Source: Euptelea pleiosperma (Eukaryota; Streptophyta; Magnoliopsida; Ranunculales; Eupteleaceae). From it: a stretch of 64,000 nucleotides of DNA. Position 1 is the stretch's first letter. Each line of letters starts with the position of its first letter. Positions 23,081 through 35,897 of the stretch are shown here, one piece after another. The DNA lies in contig JASUTR010000244.1 of the NCBI GenBank assembly GCA_035048495.1, forward strand, positions 186,001-250,000. Direction: 5' to 3'. The notes below the pieces were generated by a model. The model did no database searches, was not told the DNA's origin, and worked only from the letters and a program-made list of their open reading frames with translations. The translations under genes and the position numbers were made by a program.

Positions 23081-24736
23081 CAAAACATTTGAAGTGTTGG
23101 AACAAGATTCGGGACAGTCAAAATAAGTTAGGTCCATCCGTGCGTCAATGTCTCAAATTGGACTCAGTTTGTGTGTTACATTCCGAAGCCTATAACTTTT
23201 GACTTTTTCGCAACCGGACCTCGTAATTGGACTCAAACTCTTCCATTATTATTTTTTCAACACATTTAAAGTATTAGAAGAAGATTCGGGACAGGCGGAA
23301 CAAGTGTGCTCTATTCGTTCGTCAATGTTTCTAACTGGAATCAGTTTTTGTTTTTCATTCGTAAGCTTATAATTATTGACTTTTTCGCAATCGGACCACG
23401 TAATTGGACTCAAACTCCTCAATTACTATTGTTTCAACAGATTTGAAGTGTTGGAACAAGATTCGGACAGTCGAAACAAGTTAGGTCCATCCGTTCGTCA
23501 ACGTCTCAAATTGGACACGGTTTGTGTTACATTCCGAAGTATATAACTTGTGACTTTTTTGCAACCGGACCTTATAATTAGACTCAAACTCTTCAATTAC
23601 TATTGTTTCAACAGATTTGAAGTGTTAGAACAATATTTGGGACAGTCGAAAAAAGTTAGCTCCATCTGTGCGTCAACGTATCAAATTGGACTCAGTTTGT
23701 GTGCTACGTACATTCTGAAGCCAATAATTTATGACTTTTTCGCAACCGGACCTCGTAATTAAACTCGAATTCTTCCATTACTATTGTTTCAACACATTTG
23801 AAGTGTTGGAACAAGATTCGGGGCAGTCGAAACAAGTTAGCTCCATCCGTGCGTGGTGTTTAATTGGACTAAGTTTGTGTGTTACAATCAGAAGCCTATA
23901 ACTTGTAACATTTTCGCAATCGGACCTCGTAATTGGACACAAACTCTTCCATTACTATTGTTTCAACACATTTGAAGTGTTGGAACAAGATTCGGGGCAG
24001 TCGAAACAAGTTAGCTCCATCCAGGCGTCAATTTCTTTAATTGGACTCAGTTTGTGTGTTACATTCCGAAGCCTATAACTTGTAACTTTTTCGTAATCGG
24101 ACCTCGTAATTGGACACAAACTCTTCCATTACTATTGGTTTAACATATTTGAAGTGTTGAAACAAGATTCGGGACAGTCGAAACATGTTAGCTCCATCCG
24201 TGCGTCAACGTCTCAAATTGGACTCAGTTTGTGTGTTACATTCAGAAGCCTAGATGTTGTGACTTTTTCGCAATCGGACCTCGTAATTGGACTCAAACTC
24301 TTCCATTACTATTGGTTCAACACATTTGAAGTGTTGGAACAAGATTAGGGTCAGTCGAAACAAGTTGGCTCCATCCGTGCGTCAATGTCATTAATTGGAC
24401 TCAGTTTGTGATTTACATTCTGAAGCCTATAACTTGTGACTTTTTTGCAACCGGACCTCATAATTGGACTCAAACTCTTCCATTACTATTGTTTCAACAC
24501 ATTTGAAGTGTTGAAACAAGATTCGGGACAGTCGAAACATGTTAGCTCCATCCGTGCGTCGACGTCTCAAATTGGACTCAGTTTGTGTGTTACATTCAGA
24601 AGCCTATAACTTGTGACTTTTTCGCAACCGGACCTCGTAATTGGACTCAAACTCTTCCATTACTATTGTTTCAACACATTTGAAGTGTTGGAACAAGATT
24701 CGGAGCAGTCGAAACAAGTTGGCTCCATCCGTGCGT
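23081..24736 (+). repeat. A block 2
   Basis: Same monomer order as A block 1, with GTATTAGAAGAAG at 23271. It is 1656 bp because of a four-base insertion, GCTACGTACATTC near 23702 instead of GCTACATTC. It is followed by e of H8 rather than b, which makes the A-block to h-landmark distance 2138 bp instead of 2665. Confidence 0.92.
24489..24519. other. Perfect 12-bp-arm dyad
   Basis: TTGTTTCAACAC, 7-base spacer ATTTGAA, then GTGTTGAAACAA; identical to the dyad at 14655-14685. Confidence 0.9.
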
Positions 24737-25621
24737 CAATGTCATTAATTGGACTAAGTTTGTGTGTTACATTCAGAAGCCTATAACTTGTAACTTTTTT
24801 GCAATCGGACCTCGTAATTGGACACAAACTCTTCCATTACTATTGGTTCAACATATTTGAAGTGTTGAAACAAGATTCGGGACAGTCGAATCATGTTAGC
24901 TCCATCCGTGCGTCAACGTCTCAAATTGGACTCAGTTTGTGTGTTACATTCAGAAGCCTAGAAGTTGTGACTTTTTCGCAATCGGACCTCGTAATTGGAC
25001 TCAAACTCTTCCATTACTATTGTTTCAACACATTTGAAGTGTTGGAACAAGATTCGTGACAGTCGAAACAAGTTAGGTCCATTCGTGCGTCAACGTCTCA
25101 AAATGGACTCAGTTTGTGTGTTACATTCCGAAGCCTATAAATTGTGACTTTGTCGCAACCGGACCTCATAATTTTACTCAAACTCTTCCATTACTATTGT
25201 TTCAAAACATTTGAAGTGTTGGAACAAGATTCGGGACAGTCGAAATAAATTAGCTTCATCCGTGCGTCAACGTCTCAAATTGGACCCAGTTTGTGTGATA
25301 CATTCCGAAACCTATAACTTCTGCCTTTTTCGCAACCGGACCTCGTAATTGGACTCAAACTCTTCCATTATTATTGTTTCAACACATTTAAAGTATTGGA
25401 ACAAGATTCGGAACTGGCAGAACAAATTTGCTCTATTCGTTCGTCAATGTCTCTAATTGGACTCAGTTTGTGTGTTTCCTTCATAAGCCTATAATTACTG
25501 ACTTTTTCGCAATCGGACCACGTAATTGGAATCAAACTCCTCCATTACTATTGTTTCAACAGATTTGAAGTGTTGGAACAAGATTCGGGACAGTCGAAAC
25601 AAGTTAGCTCTATCCGTGCGT
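24737..25621 (+). repeat. Partial H8 unit (e-f-g-h-a)
   Basis: Five H8 monomers: e has ATTGGACTAAG but GACTTTTTTGCAATC-type T-run variation, then f, g, h (CGGAACTGGCAG at 25409) and a (25445-25621). b, c and d are absent. Confidence 0.9.
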
Positions 25622-27789
25622 CAACGTCTCAAATTGGACTCTGTTTGTGTGTTACATTCCGAAGCCTATAACTTGTGACTTTTTCGCAACCGGACCTCGT
25701 AATTAGACTCGAATTCTTCCATTACTATTGTTTCAACACATTTGAAGTGTTGGAACAAGATTCGGGACAGTCGAAAAAAGTTAGCTCCATCCGTGCGTCA
25801 ATGTCTTCAATTGGACTCAGTTTGTGTGTTACATTCCGAAGCCTATAACATGTGACTTTTTTGCAACCGGACCTCGTAATTCGACTCAAACTCTTCCATT
25901 ACTATTGTTTCAACATATTTGAAGTTTTGGAACAAGATTCGGGACAGTCGAAACAAGTTAGCTCCATCCGTGCGTCAACGTCTCAAATTGGACTCAGTTT
26001 GTGTGTTCCATTTCGAAGCCTATAACTTGTGACTTTTTCGCAACCGGACCTCGTAATTGGACTCAAACTCTTCCATTACTATTGTTTCAACATATTTGAA
26101 GTGTCGGAACAAGATTCGTGACAGTCGAAACAAGTTAGGTCCATCCGTGCGTCAACGTCTCAAAATGGACTCAGTTTGTGTGTTACATTCCGAAGCCTAT
26201 AATTTGTGACTTTGTCGCAACCGGACCTCATAATTTTACTCAAACTCTTCCATCCGTGCGTCAATGTCTTCAATTGGACTTAGTTTGTGTGTTACATTCC
26301 GAAGCCTATAACATGTTAATTTTTTGCAACCGGACCTCGTAATTCGACTCAAACTCTTCCATTACTATTGTTTCAACATATTTGAAGTTTTGGAACAAGA
26401 TTCGGGACAGTCGAAACAAGTTAGCTCCATCCGTGCGTCAACGTCTCAAATTGGACTCAGTTTGTGTGTTACATTCAGAAGCCAATAAGTTGTGACTTTT
26501 TCGCAATCGGACCTCGTAATTGGACTCATACTCTTCCATTACTATTGTTACAACACATTTGAAGTGTTGGAACAAGATTAGGTGCAGTCGAAACAAGTTG
26601 GCTCCATCCGTGCGTCAATGTCATTAATTGGACTCAGTTTGTGTGTTACATTCAGAAGCCTATAACTTGTGACTTTTTCGCAATCGGACCTCGTAATTGG
26701 ACTCAAACTCTTCCATTACTATTGTTTCAACACATTTGAAGTGTTGGAACAAGATTCGTGACAGTCAAAACAAGTTAGGTCCATCCGTGCGTCAACGTCT
26801 CAAAATGGACTCAGTTTGTGTGTTACATTCCGAAGCCTATAAATTGTGACTTTGTCGCAACCGGACCTCATAATTTTACTCAAACTCTTTCATTACTATT
26901 GTTTCAAAACATTTGAAGTGTTGGAACAAGATTCGAGACAGTCAAAATAAATTAGCTCCATCCGTGCGTCAACGTCACAAATTGGACTCAATTTGTGAGT
27001 TACATTCCGAAGCCTATAACTTGTGACTTTTTCGCAACTGGACCTCGTAATTGGACTCAAACTCTTCCATTACTATTGTTTCAACACATTTAAAGTGTTG
27101 GAACAAGATTCAGGACAGTCGAAACAAGTTAGCTCCATCCGTGCGTCAACGTCTCAAATTGGACTCAGTTTGTGGGTTACATTCCGAAGCCTATAACTTG
27201 TGACTTTTTCGCAACCGGACCTCGTAATTGGACTCAAACTCTTCCATTACTATTGTTTCAACACATTTAAAGTGTTGGAACAAGATTCGGGACAGTCGAA
27301 ACAAGTTAGCTCCATCCGTCCGTCAACGTCTCAAATTGGACTCAGTTTGTGTGTTACATTCAGAAGCCTATAACTTGTGACTTTTTCGCAACCGGACCTC
27401 ATAATTGGACTCAAACTCTTCTATTACTATGTTTCAACACATTTGAAGTGTTGAAACAAGATTCGGGATAGTCGAAACATGTTAGCTCCATCCGTGCGTC
27501 AACGCCTCAAATTGGACTCAGTTTGTGTGTTACATTCAGAAGCCTATAAGTTGTGACTTTTTTCGCAACCGGACCTCGTAATTGGACTCATACTTTTCCA
27601 TTACTATTGTTTCAACACATTTGAAGTGTTGGAACAAGATTAAGAGCAGTCGAAGCAAGTTGGCTCCATCCGTGCGTCAATGTCATTAATTGGACTAAGT
27701 TTGTGTGTTACATTCAGAAGCCTATAACTTGTAACTTTTTCGCAATCGGACCTTGTAATTGGACACAAACTCTTCCATTACTATTGGTT
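25622..27789 (+). repeat. Mixed monomers between partial H8 and A block 3
   Basis: Begins like 9202-9842 (CTCTGTTTGTG, ACTCGAATTC, GTCGAAAAAAG, ATAACATGTG), includes the 109-bp truncated monomer 26153-26261, then diverges near 26470 with GCCAATAAGTTG. Later monomers carry GATTCGAGACAG, GTGAGTTAC, GTGGGTTAC, TTACTATGTTTC and GATTAAGAGCAG, ending in an e-type monomer with GGACCTTGTAATTGG. Copied at 43350-45517. Confidence 0.88.
26153..26261 (+). repeat. 109-bp truncated monomer
   Basis: Same TCTTCCAT/CCGTGCG junction as at 9734-9842. Confidence 0.92.
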
Positions 27790-29441
27790 CAAAACATTTG
27801 AAGTGTTGGAACAAGATTCGGGACAGTCGAAATAAGTTAGGTCCATCCGTGCGTCAACGTCTCAAATTGGACTCAGTTTCTGTGTTACATTCCGAAGCCT
27901 ATAACTTTTGACTTTTTCACAACCGGACCTCGTAATTGGACTCAAACTCTTCCATTATTATTTTTTCAACACATTTAAAGTATTAGAAGAAGATTCGGGA
28001 CAGGCGGAACAAGTGTGCTCTATTCGTTCGTCAATGTTTCTAACTGGAATCAGTTTTTGTTTTTCATTCGTAAGCTTATAATTATTGACTTTTTCGCACT
28101 CGGACCACGTAATTGGACTCAAACTCCCCAATTACTATTGTTTCAACAGATTTGAAGTGTTGGAACAAGATTCGGACAGTCGAAACAAGTTAGGTCCATC
28201 CGTTCGTCAACGTCTCAAATTGGACACGGTTTGTGTTACATTCCGAAGTATATAACTTGTGACTTTTTTGCAACCGGACCTTATAATTAGACTCAAACTC
28301 TTCAATTACTATTGTTTCAACAGATTTGAAGTGTTAGAACAATATTTGGGACAGTCGAAAAAAGTTAGCTCCATCTGTGCGTCAACGTATCAAATTGGAC
28401 TCAGTTTGTGTGCTACATTCTGAAGCCAATAATTTATGACTTTTTCGCAACCGGACCTCGTAATTAAACTCGAATTCTTCCATTACTATTGTTTCAACAC
28501 ATTTGAAGTGTTGGAACAAGATTCGGGGCAGTCGAAACAAGTTAGCTCCATCCGTGCGTGGTGTTTAATTGGACTAAGTTTGTGTGTTACAATCAGAAGC
28601 CTATAACTTGTAACATTTTCGCAATCGGACCTCGTAATTGGACACAAACTATTCCATTACTATTGTTTCAACACATTTGAAGTGTTGGAACAAGATTCGG
28701 GGCAGTCGAAACAAGTTAGCTCCATCCAGGCGTCAATTTCTTTAATTGGACTCAGTTTGTGTGTTACATTCCGAAGCCTATAACTTGTAACTTTTTCGTA
28801 ATCGGACCTCGTAATTGGACACAAACTCTTCCATTACTATTGGTTTAACATATTTGAAGTGTTGAAACAAGATTCGGGACAGTCGAAACATGTTAGCTCC
28901 ATCCGTGCGTCAACGTCTCAAATTGGACTCAGTTTGTGTGTTACATTCAGAAGCCTAGATGTTGTGACTTTTTCGCAATCAGACCTCGTAATTGGACTCA
29001 AACTCTTCCATTACTATTGGTTCAACACATTTGAAGTGTTGGAACAAGATTAGGGTCAGTCGAAACAAGTTGGCTCCATCCGTGCGTCAATGTCATTAAT
29101 TGGACTCAGTTTGTGATTTACATTCTGAAGCCTATAACTTGTGACTTTTTTGCAACCGGACCTCATAATTGAACTCAAACTCTTCCATTACTATTGTTTC
29201 AACACATTTGAAGTGTTGAAACAAGATTCGGGACAGTCGAAACATGTTAGCTCCATCCGTGCGTCGACGTCTCAAATTGGACTCAGTTTGTGTGTTACAT
29301 TCAGAAGCCTATAACTTGTGACTTTTTCGCAACCGGACCTCGTAATTGGACTCAAACTCTTCCATTACTATTGCTTCAACACATTTGAAGTGTTGGAACA
29401 AGATTCGGGACAGTCGAAACAAGTTAGCTCCATCCGTGCGT
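27790..29441 (+). repeat. A block 3
   Basis: A 1652-bp block with GTATTAGAAGAAG at 27980. Differences from A block 1 include CAGTTTCTGTG, TTTTTCACAACC, CGCACTCGG and CGCAATCAGACC. It has no GTAC insertion. It leads directly into b of an H8 unit. Confidence 0.92.
29194..29224. other. Perfect 12-bp-arm dyad
   Basis: TTGTTTCAACAC, spacer ATTTGAA, GTGTTGAAACAA; the same position in the A block as the dyads at 14655 and 24489. Confidence 0.9.
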
Positions 29442-30857
29442 CAACGTCTCAAATTGGACTCAGTTTGTGTGTTACATTCAGAAGCCAATAAGTTGTGACT
29501 TTTTCGCAATCGGACCTTGTAATTGGACTCATACTCTTCCATTACTATTGTTTCAACACATTTGAAGTGTTGGAACAAGATTAGGAGCAGTCGAAACAAG
29601 TTGGCTCCATCCGTGCGTCAATGTCATTAATTGGACTCAGTTTGTGTGTTACATTCAGAAGCCTATAACTTGTGACTTTTTCGCATCGGACCTCGTAATT
29701 GGACTCAAACTCTTCCATTACTATTGGTTCAACACATTTGAAGTGTTGGAACAAGATTAGGGTCAGTCGAAACAAGTTAGCTCCATCCGTGCGTCAACGT
29801 CTCAAATTGGACTCAGTTTGTGTGTTACATTAAGAAGCCTATAACTTGTGACTTTTCGCAACCGGACCTCGTAATTGGACTCAAACTCTTCCATTACTAT
29901 TGTTTCAACACATTTGAAGTGTTGGAACAAGATTAGAGAGCAGTCGAAACAAGTTGGCTCCATCCGTGCGTCAATGTCATTAATTGGACTAAGTTTGGTG
30001 TGTACATTCAGAAGCCTATAACTTGTAACTTTTTCGCAATCGGACCTCGTAATTGGACAGAAACTCTTCCATTACTATTGGTTCAACATATTTGAAGTGT
30101 TGAAACAAGATTCGGGACAGTCGAATCATGTTAGCTCCATCCGTGCGTCCAACGTCTCAAATTGGACTCAGTTTGTGTGTTACATTCAGAAGCCTAGAAG
30201 TTGTGACTTTTTCGCAATCGGACCTCGTAATTGGACTCAAACTCTTCCATTACTATTGTTTCAACACATTTGAAGTGTTGGAACAAGATTCGTGACAGTC
30301 GAAACAAGTTAGGTCCATCCGTGCGTCAACGTCTCAAAATGGACTCAGTTTGTGTGTTACATTCCGAAGCCTATAAATTGTGACTTTGTCGCAACCGGAC
30401 CTCATAATTTTACTCAAACTCTTCCATTACTATTGTTTCAAAACATTTGAAGTGTTGGAACAAGATTCGGGACAGTCGAAATAAATTAGCTTCATCCGTG
30501 CGTCAACGTCTCAAATTGGACCCAGTTTGTGTGATACATTCCGAAACCTATAACTTCTGCCTTTTTCGCAACCGGACCTCGTAATTGGACTCAAACTCTT
30601 CCATTATTATTGTTTCAACACATTTAAAGTATTGGAACAAGATTCGGAACTGGCAGAACAAATTTGCTCTATTCGTTCGTCAATGTCTCTAATTGGACTC
30701 AGTTTGTGTGTTTCCTTCATAAGCCTATAATTACTGACTTTTTCGCAATCGGACCACGTAATTGGAATCAAACTCCTCCATTACTATTGTTTCAACAGAT
30801 TTGAAGTGTTGGAACAAGATTCGGGACAGTCGAAACAAGTTAGCTCCATCCGTGCGT
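29442..30857 (+). repeat. H8 unit after A block 3 (b-h, a)
   Basis: A complete b-to-a H8 unit, paralogous to 47170-48585 (offset 17728). Between about 29690 and 30150 it carries small indels absent from that paralogue: CGCATCGG (A missing, near 29690), GACTTTTCGC (T missing, near 29852), GATTAGAGAGCAG near 29935, GTTTGGTGTGTAC near 29996 and GCGTCCAACG near 30148. These cancel in length. Confidence 0.9.
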
Positions 30858-32913
30858 CAACGTCTCAAATTGGACTCAGTTTGTGAGTTACATTCCGAAG
30901 CCTATAACTTGTGACTTTTTCGCAACCGGACCTCGTAATTGGACTCAAACTCTTCCATTACTATTGTTTCAACACATTTAAAGTGTTGGAACAAGATTCG
31001 GGACAGTCGAAACAAGTTAGCTCCATCCGTGCGTCAACGTCTAAAATTGGACTCAGTTTGTGTGTTACATTCAGAAGCCTATAACTTGTGACTTTTTCGC
31101 AACCGGACCTCATAATTGGACTCAAACTCTTCCATTACTATGTTTCAACACATTTGAAGTGTTGAAACAAGATTCGGGACAGTCGAAACATGTTAGCTCC
31201 ATCCGTGCGTCAACGCCTCAAATTGGACTCAGTTTGTGTGTTACATTCAGAAGCCTATAAGTTGTGACTTTTTCGCAACCGGACCTCGTAATTGGACTCA
31301 TACTCTTCCATTACTATTGTTTCAACACATTTGAAGTGTTGGAACAAGATTAGGAGCAGTCGAAGCAAGTTGGCTCCATCCGTGCGTCAATGTCATTAAT
31401 TGGACTCAGTTTGTGAGTTACATTCCGAAGCCTATAACTTGTGACTTTTTCGCAACCGGACCTCGTAATTGGACTCAAACTCTTCCATTACTATTGTTTC
31501 AACACATTTGAAGTGTTGAAACAAGATTCGGACAGTCGAAACATGTTAGCTCCATCCGTGCGTCAACGCCTCAAATTGGACTCAGTTTGTGTGTTACATT
31601 CAGAAGCCTATAAGTTGTGACTTTTTCGCAACCGGACCTCGTAATTGGGCTCATACTCTTCCATTACTATTGTTTCAACACATTTGAAGTGTTGGAACAA
31701 GATTAGGAGCAGTCGAAGCAAGTTGGCTCCATCCGTGCGTCAATGTCATTAATTGGACTAAGTTTGTGTGTTACATTCAGAAGCCTATAACTTGTAACTT
31801 TTTTCGCAATCGGACCTCGTAATTGGACACAAACTCTTCCATTACTATTGGTTCAAAACATTTGAAGTGTTGGATCAAGATTCGGGACAGTCGAAATAAG
31901 TTGGCTCCATCCGTGCGTCAATGTCATTAATTGGACTAAGTTTGTGTGTTACATTCAGAAGCCTATAACTTGTAACTTTTTCGCAATCGGACCTCGTAAT
32001 TGGACACAAACTCTTCCATTACTATTGGTTCAAAACATTTGAAGTGTTGGAACAAGATTCGAGACAGTCAAAATAAATTAGCTCCATCCGTCCGTCAACG
32101 TCACAAATTGGACTCAGTTTGTGAGTTACATTCCGAAGCCTATAACTTGTGACTTTTTCGCAACTGGACCTCGTAATTGGACTCAAACTCTTCCATTACT
32201 ATTGTTTCAACACATTTAAAGTGTTAGAACAAGATTCGGGACAGTCGAAACAAGTTAGCTCCATCCGTGCGTCAATGTCTCAAATTGGACTCAGTTTGTG
32301 TGTTACATTCAGAATCCTATAACTTGTGACTTTTTCGCAACCGGACCTCGTAATTGGACTCAAACTCTTCCATTACTATTGTTTCAACACATTTGAAGTG
32401 TTGGAAGAAGATTCGGGGCAGTCGAAACAAGTTAGCTCCATCCGTGCGTCAACGTCTCAAATTGGACTCAGTTTGTGTGTTACATTCAGAAGCCTATAAC
32501 TTGTGACTTTTTCGCAACCGGACCTCATAATTGGACTCAAACTCTTCTATTACTATGTTTCAACACATTGAAGTGTTGAAACAAGATTCGGGACAGTCGA
32601 AACATGTTAGCTCCATCCGTGCGTCAACGCCTCAAATTGGACTCAGTTTGTGTGTTACATTCAGAAGCCTATAAGTTGTGACTTTTTTCGCAACCGGACC
32701 TCGTAATTGGACTCATACTTTTCCATTACTATTGTTTCAACACATTTGAAGTGTTGGAACAAGATTAAGAGCAGTCGAAGCAAGTTGGCTCCATCCGTGC
32801 GTCAATGTCATTAATTGGACTAAGTTTGTGTGTTACATTCAGAGCCTATAACTTGTAACTTTTTCGCAATCGGACCTTGTAATTGGACACAAACTCTTCC
32901 ATTACTATTGGTT
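30858..32913 (+). repeat. Mixed monomers between H8 and A block 4
   Basis: Marks: GTGAGTTAC, GTCTAAAATTGG, TTACTATGTTTC, GTCGAAACATG, GCGTCAACGCCTC and GATTAGGAGCAGTCGAAG. A two-monomer (354-bp) local duplication puts GATTCGG...CATGTTAG at 31171 and 31525. An e-type monomer with ATTGGTTCAAAAC occurs twice in succession (about 31740-32090). Small indels relative to 48586-50643: ATTCGGACAG near 31528, GACTTTTTTCGC-type T gain near 31799, ACACATTGAAG near 32568 and CAGAGCC near 32842. Confidence 0.85.
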
Positions 32914-34566
32914 CAAAACATTTGAAGTGTTGGAACAAGATTCGGGACAGTCGAAATAAGTTAGGTCCATCCGTGCGTCAACGTCTCAAATTGGACTCAG
33001 TTTGTGTGTTACATTCCGAAGCCTATAACTTTTGACTTTTTCGCAACCGGACCTCGTAATTGGACTCAAACTCTTCCATTATTATTTTTTCAACACATTT
33101 AAAGTATTAGAAGAAGATTCGGGACAGGCGGAACAAGTGTGCTCTATTCGTTCGTCAATGTTTCTAACTGGAATCAGTTTTTGTTTTTCATTCGTAAGCT
33201 TATAATTATTGACTTTTTCGCACTCGGACCACGTAATTGGACTCAAACTCCCCAATTACTATTGTTTCAACAGATTTGAAGTGTTGGAACAAGATTCGGA
33301 CAGTCGAAACAAGTTAGGTCCATCCGTTCGTCAACGTCTCAAATTGGACACGGTTTGTGTTACATTCCGAAGTATATAACTTGTGACTTTTTTGCAACCG
33401 GACCTTATAATTAGACTCAAACTCTTCAATTACTATTGTTTCAACAGATTTGAAGTGTTAGAACAATATTTGGGACAGTCGAAAAAAGTTAGCTCCATCT
33501 GTGCGTCAACGTATCAAATTGACTCAGTTTGTGTGCTACATTCTGAAGCCATAATTTATGACTTTTTCGCAACCGGACCTCGTAATTAAACTCGAATTCT
33601 TCCATTACTATTGTTTCAACACATTTGAAGTGTTGGAACAAGATTCGGGGCAGTCGAAACAAGTTAGCTCCATCCGTGCGTGGTGTTTAATTGGACTAAG
33701 TTTGTGTGTTACAATCAGAAGCCTATAACTTGTAACATTTTCGCAATCGGACCTCGTAATTGGAAACAAACTATTCCATTACTATTGTTTCAACACATTT
33801 GAAGTGTTGGAACAAGATTCGGGGCAGTCGAAACAAGTTAGCTCCATCCAGGCGTCAATTTCTTTAATTGGACTCAGTTTGTGTGTTACATTCCGAAGCC
33901 TATAACTTGTAACTTTTTCGTAATCGGACCTCGTAATTGGACACAAAACTCTTCCATTACTATTGGTTTAACATATTTGAAGTGTTGAAACAAGATTCGG
34001 GACAGTCGAAACATGTTAGCTCCATCCGTGCGTCAACGTCTCAAATTGGACTCAGTTTGTGTGTTACATTCAGAAGCCTAGATGTTGTGACTTTTTCGCA
34101 ATCAGACCTCGTAATTGGACTCAAACTCTTCCATTACTATTGGTTCAACACATTTGAAGTGTTGGAACAGGATTAGGGTCAGTCGAAACAAGTTGGCTCC
34201 ATCCGTGCGTCAATGTCATTAATTGGACTCAGTTTGTGATTTACATTCTGAAGCCTATAACTTGTGACTTTTTTGCAACCGGACCTCATAATTGAACTCA
34301 AAACTCTTCCATTACTATTGTTTCAACACATTTGAAGTGTTGAAACAAGATTCGGGACAGTCGAAACATGTTTAGCTCCATCCGTGCGTCGACGTCTCAA
34401 ATTGGACTCAGTTTGTGTGTTACATTCAGAAGCCTATAACTTGTGACTTTTTCGCAACCGGACCTCGTAATTGGACTCAAACTCTTCCATTACTATTGTT
34501 TCAACACATTTGAAGTGTTGGAACAAGATTCGGGACAGTCGAAACAAGTTAGCTCCATCCGTGCGT
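32914..34566 (+). repeat. A block 4 (with extra indels)
   Basis: Paralogue of 50644-52295. GTATTAGAAGAAG is at 33104. Single-base changes not in the paralogue: AAATTGACTC near 33517, GAAGCCATAATT near 33548, ACACAAAACTC near 33945, CTCAAAACTC near 34301 and ATGTTTAGC near 34370. Both copies share GGAAACAAAC and GGAACAGGATTAG, so they are recent duplicates. Confidence 0.88.
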
Positions 34567-35802
34567 CAACGTCTCAAATTGGACTCAGTTTGTGTGTTAC
34601 ATTCAGAAGCCAATAAGTTGTGACTTTTTCGCAATCGGACCTCGTAATTGGACTCATACTCTTCCATTACTATTGTTTCAACACATTTGAAGTGTTGGAA
34701 CAAGATTAGGAGCAGTCGAAACAAGTTGGCTCCATCCGTGCGTCAATGTCATTAATTGGACTCAGTTTGTGTGTTACATTCAGAAGCCTATAACTTGTGA
34801 CTTTTTCGCAATCGGACCTCGTAATTGGACTCAAAACTCTTCCATTACTATTGGTTCAACACATTTGAAGTGTTGGAACAAGATTAGGGTCAGTCGAAAC
34901 AAGTTAGCTCCATCGTGCGTCAACGTCTCAAATTGGACTCAGTTTGTGTGTTACATTAAGAAGCCTATAACTTGTGACTTTTTCGCAACCGGACCTCGTA
35001 ATTGGACTCAAACTCTTCCATTACTATTGTTTCAACACATTTGAAGTGTTGGAACAAGATTAGGAGCAGTCGAAACAAGTTGGCTCCATCCGTGCGTCAA
35101 TGTCATTAATTGGACTAAGTTTGTGTGTTACATTCAGAAGCCTATACTTGTAACTTTTCGCAATCGGACCTCGTAATTGGACAGAAACTCTTCCATTACT
35201 ATTGGTTCAACATATTGAAGTGTTGAACAAGATTCGGGACAGTCGAATCATGTTAGCTCCATCCGTGCGTCAACGTCTCAAATTGGACTCAGTTTGTGTG
35301 TTACATTCAGACGCCTAGAAGTTCTGACTTTTTCGCAATCGGACCTCGTAATTGGACCTCAAACTCTTCCATTACTATTGTTTCAACACATTTGAAGTGT
35401 TGGAACAAGATTCGTGACAGTCGAAACAAGTTAGGGTCCATCCGTGCGTCAACGTCTCAAAATGGACTCAGTTTGTGTGTTACATTCCGAAGCCTATAAA
35501 TTGTGACTTTGTCGCAACCGGACCTCATAATTTTACACAAAACTCTTCCATTACTATTGTTTCAAAACATTTGAAGTGTTGGAACAAGATTCGGGGACAG
35601 TCGAAATAAATTAGCTTCATCCGTGCGTCAACGTCTCAATTGGACCAGTTTGTGTGATACATTCGAAACCTATACTTCTGCCTTTTTCGCAACCGGGACC
35701 TCGTAATTGGACTCAAACTCTTCCATTATTATTGTTTCAACACATTTAAAGTATTGGAACAAGATTCGGAACTGGCAGAACAAATTTGCTCTATTCGTTC
35801 GT
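34567..35802 (+). repeat. H8 unit after A block 4 (b-h)
   Basis: b to h of H8, 1236 bp against 1239 in the paralogue 52296-53534. Indels include ACTCAAAACTC near 34832, CTCCATCGTG near 34913, CCTATACTTG and AACTTTTCGC near 35142-35160, CATATTGAAG near 35212, TTGGACCTCAAAC near 35354, GTCTCAATTGGACCAG near 35633 and CCGGGACC near 35695. It shares CTAGAAGTTCTGAC with the paralogue. Confidence 0.88.
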
Positions 35803-35897
35803 CAATGTCTCTAATTGGACTCAGTTTGTGTGTTTCCTTCATAAGCCTATAATTACAAGATTCGGGACAGTCGAAACAGTTAGCTGCATCCGTGCGT
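35803..35897 (+). repeat. Truncated a-type monomer (about 95 bp)
   Basis: An a monomer runs to GCCTATAATTAC and then jumps to AAGATTCGGGAC near 35856, removing about 81 bp. The paralogue at 53535-53630 has the same junction; the version near 18154 is intact. One base is also missing here (GAAACAGTTAG). Confidence 0.9.

Larger units (their letters stand above)
18154..35854 (+). repeat. Super-repeat copy 1 (about 17.7 kb)
   Basis: Landmarks here recur about 17.70-17.73 kb downstream: CATTTGATTGTTG at 18497, 36206 and 53930; GTATTAGAAGAAG at 23271/40998, 27980/45708 and 33104/50834; CGGAACTGGCAG at 25409/43137, 30645/48373 and 35767/53499. Offsets in the cleaner part are 17727-17728 bp over more than 10 kb, with rare variants shared. 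Start and end are set at the ACAAGATTCGGG landmark (18154, 35855, 53587); the true duplication boundary could be elsewhere in the period. Contains three A blocks. Confidence 0.85.
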
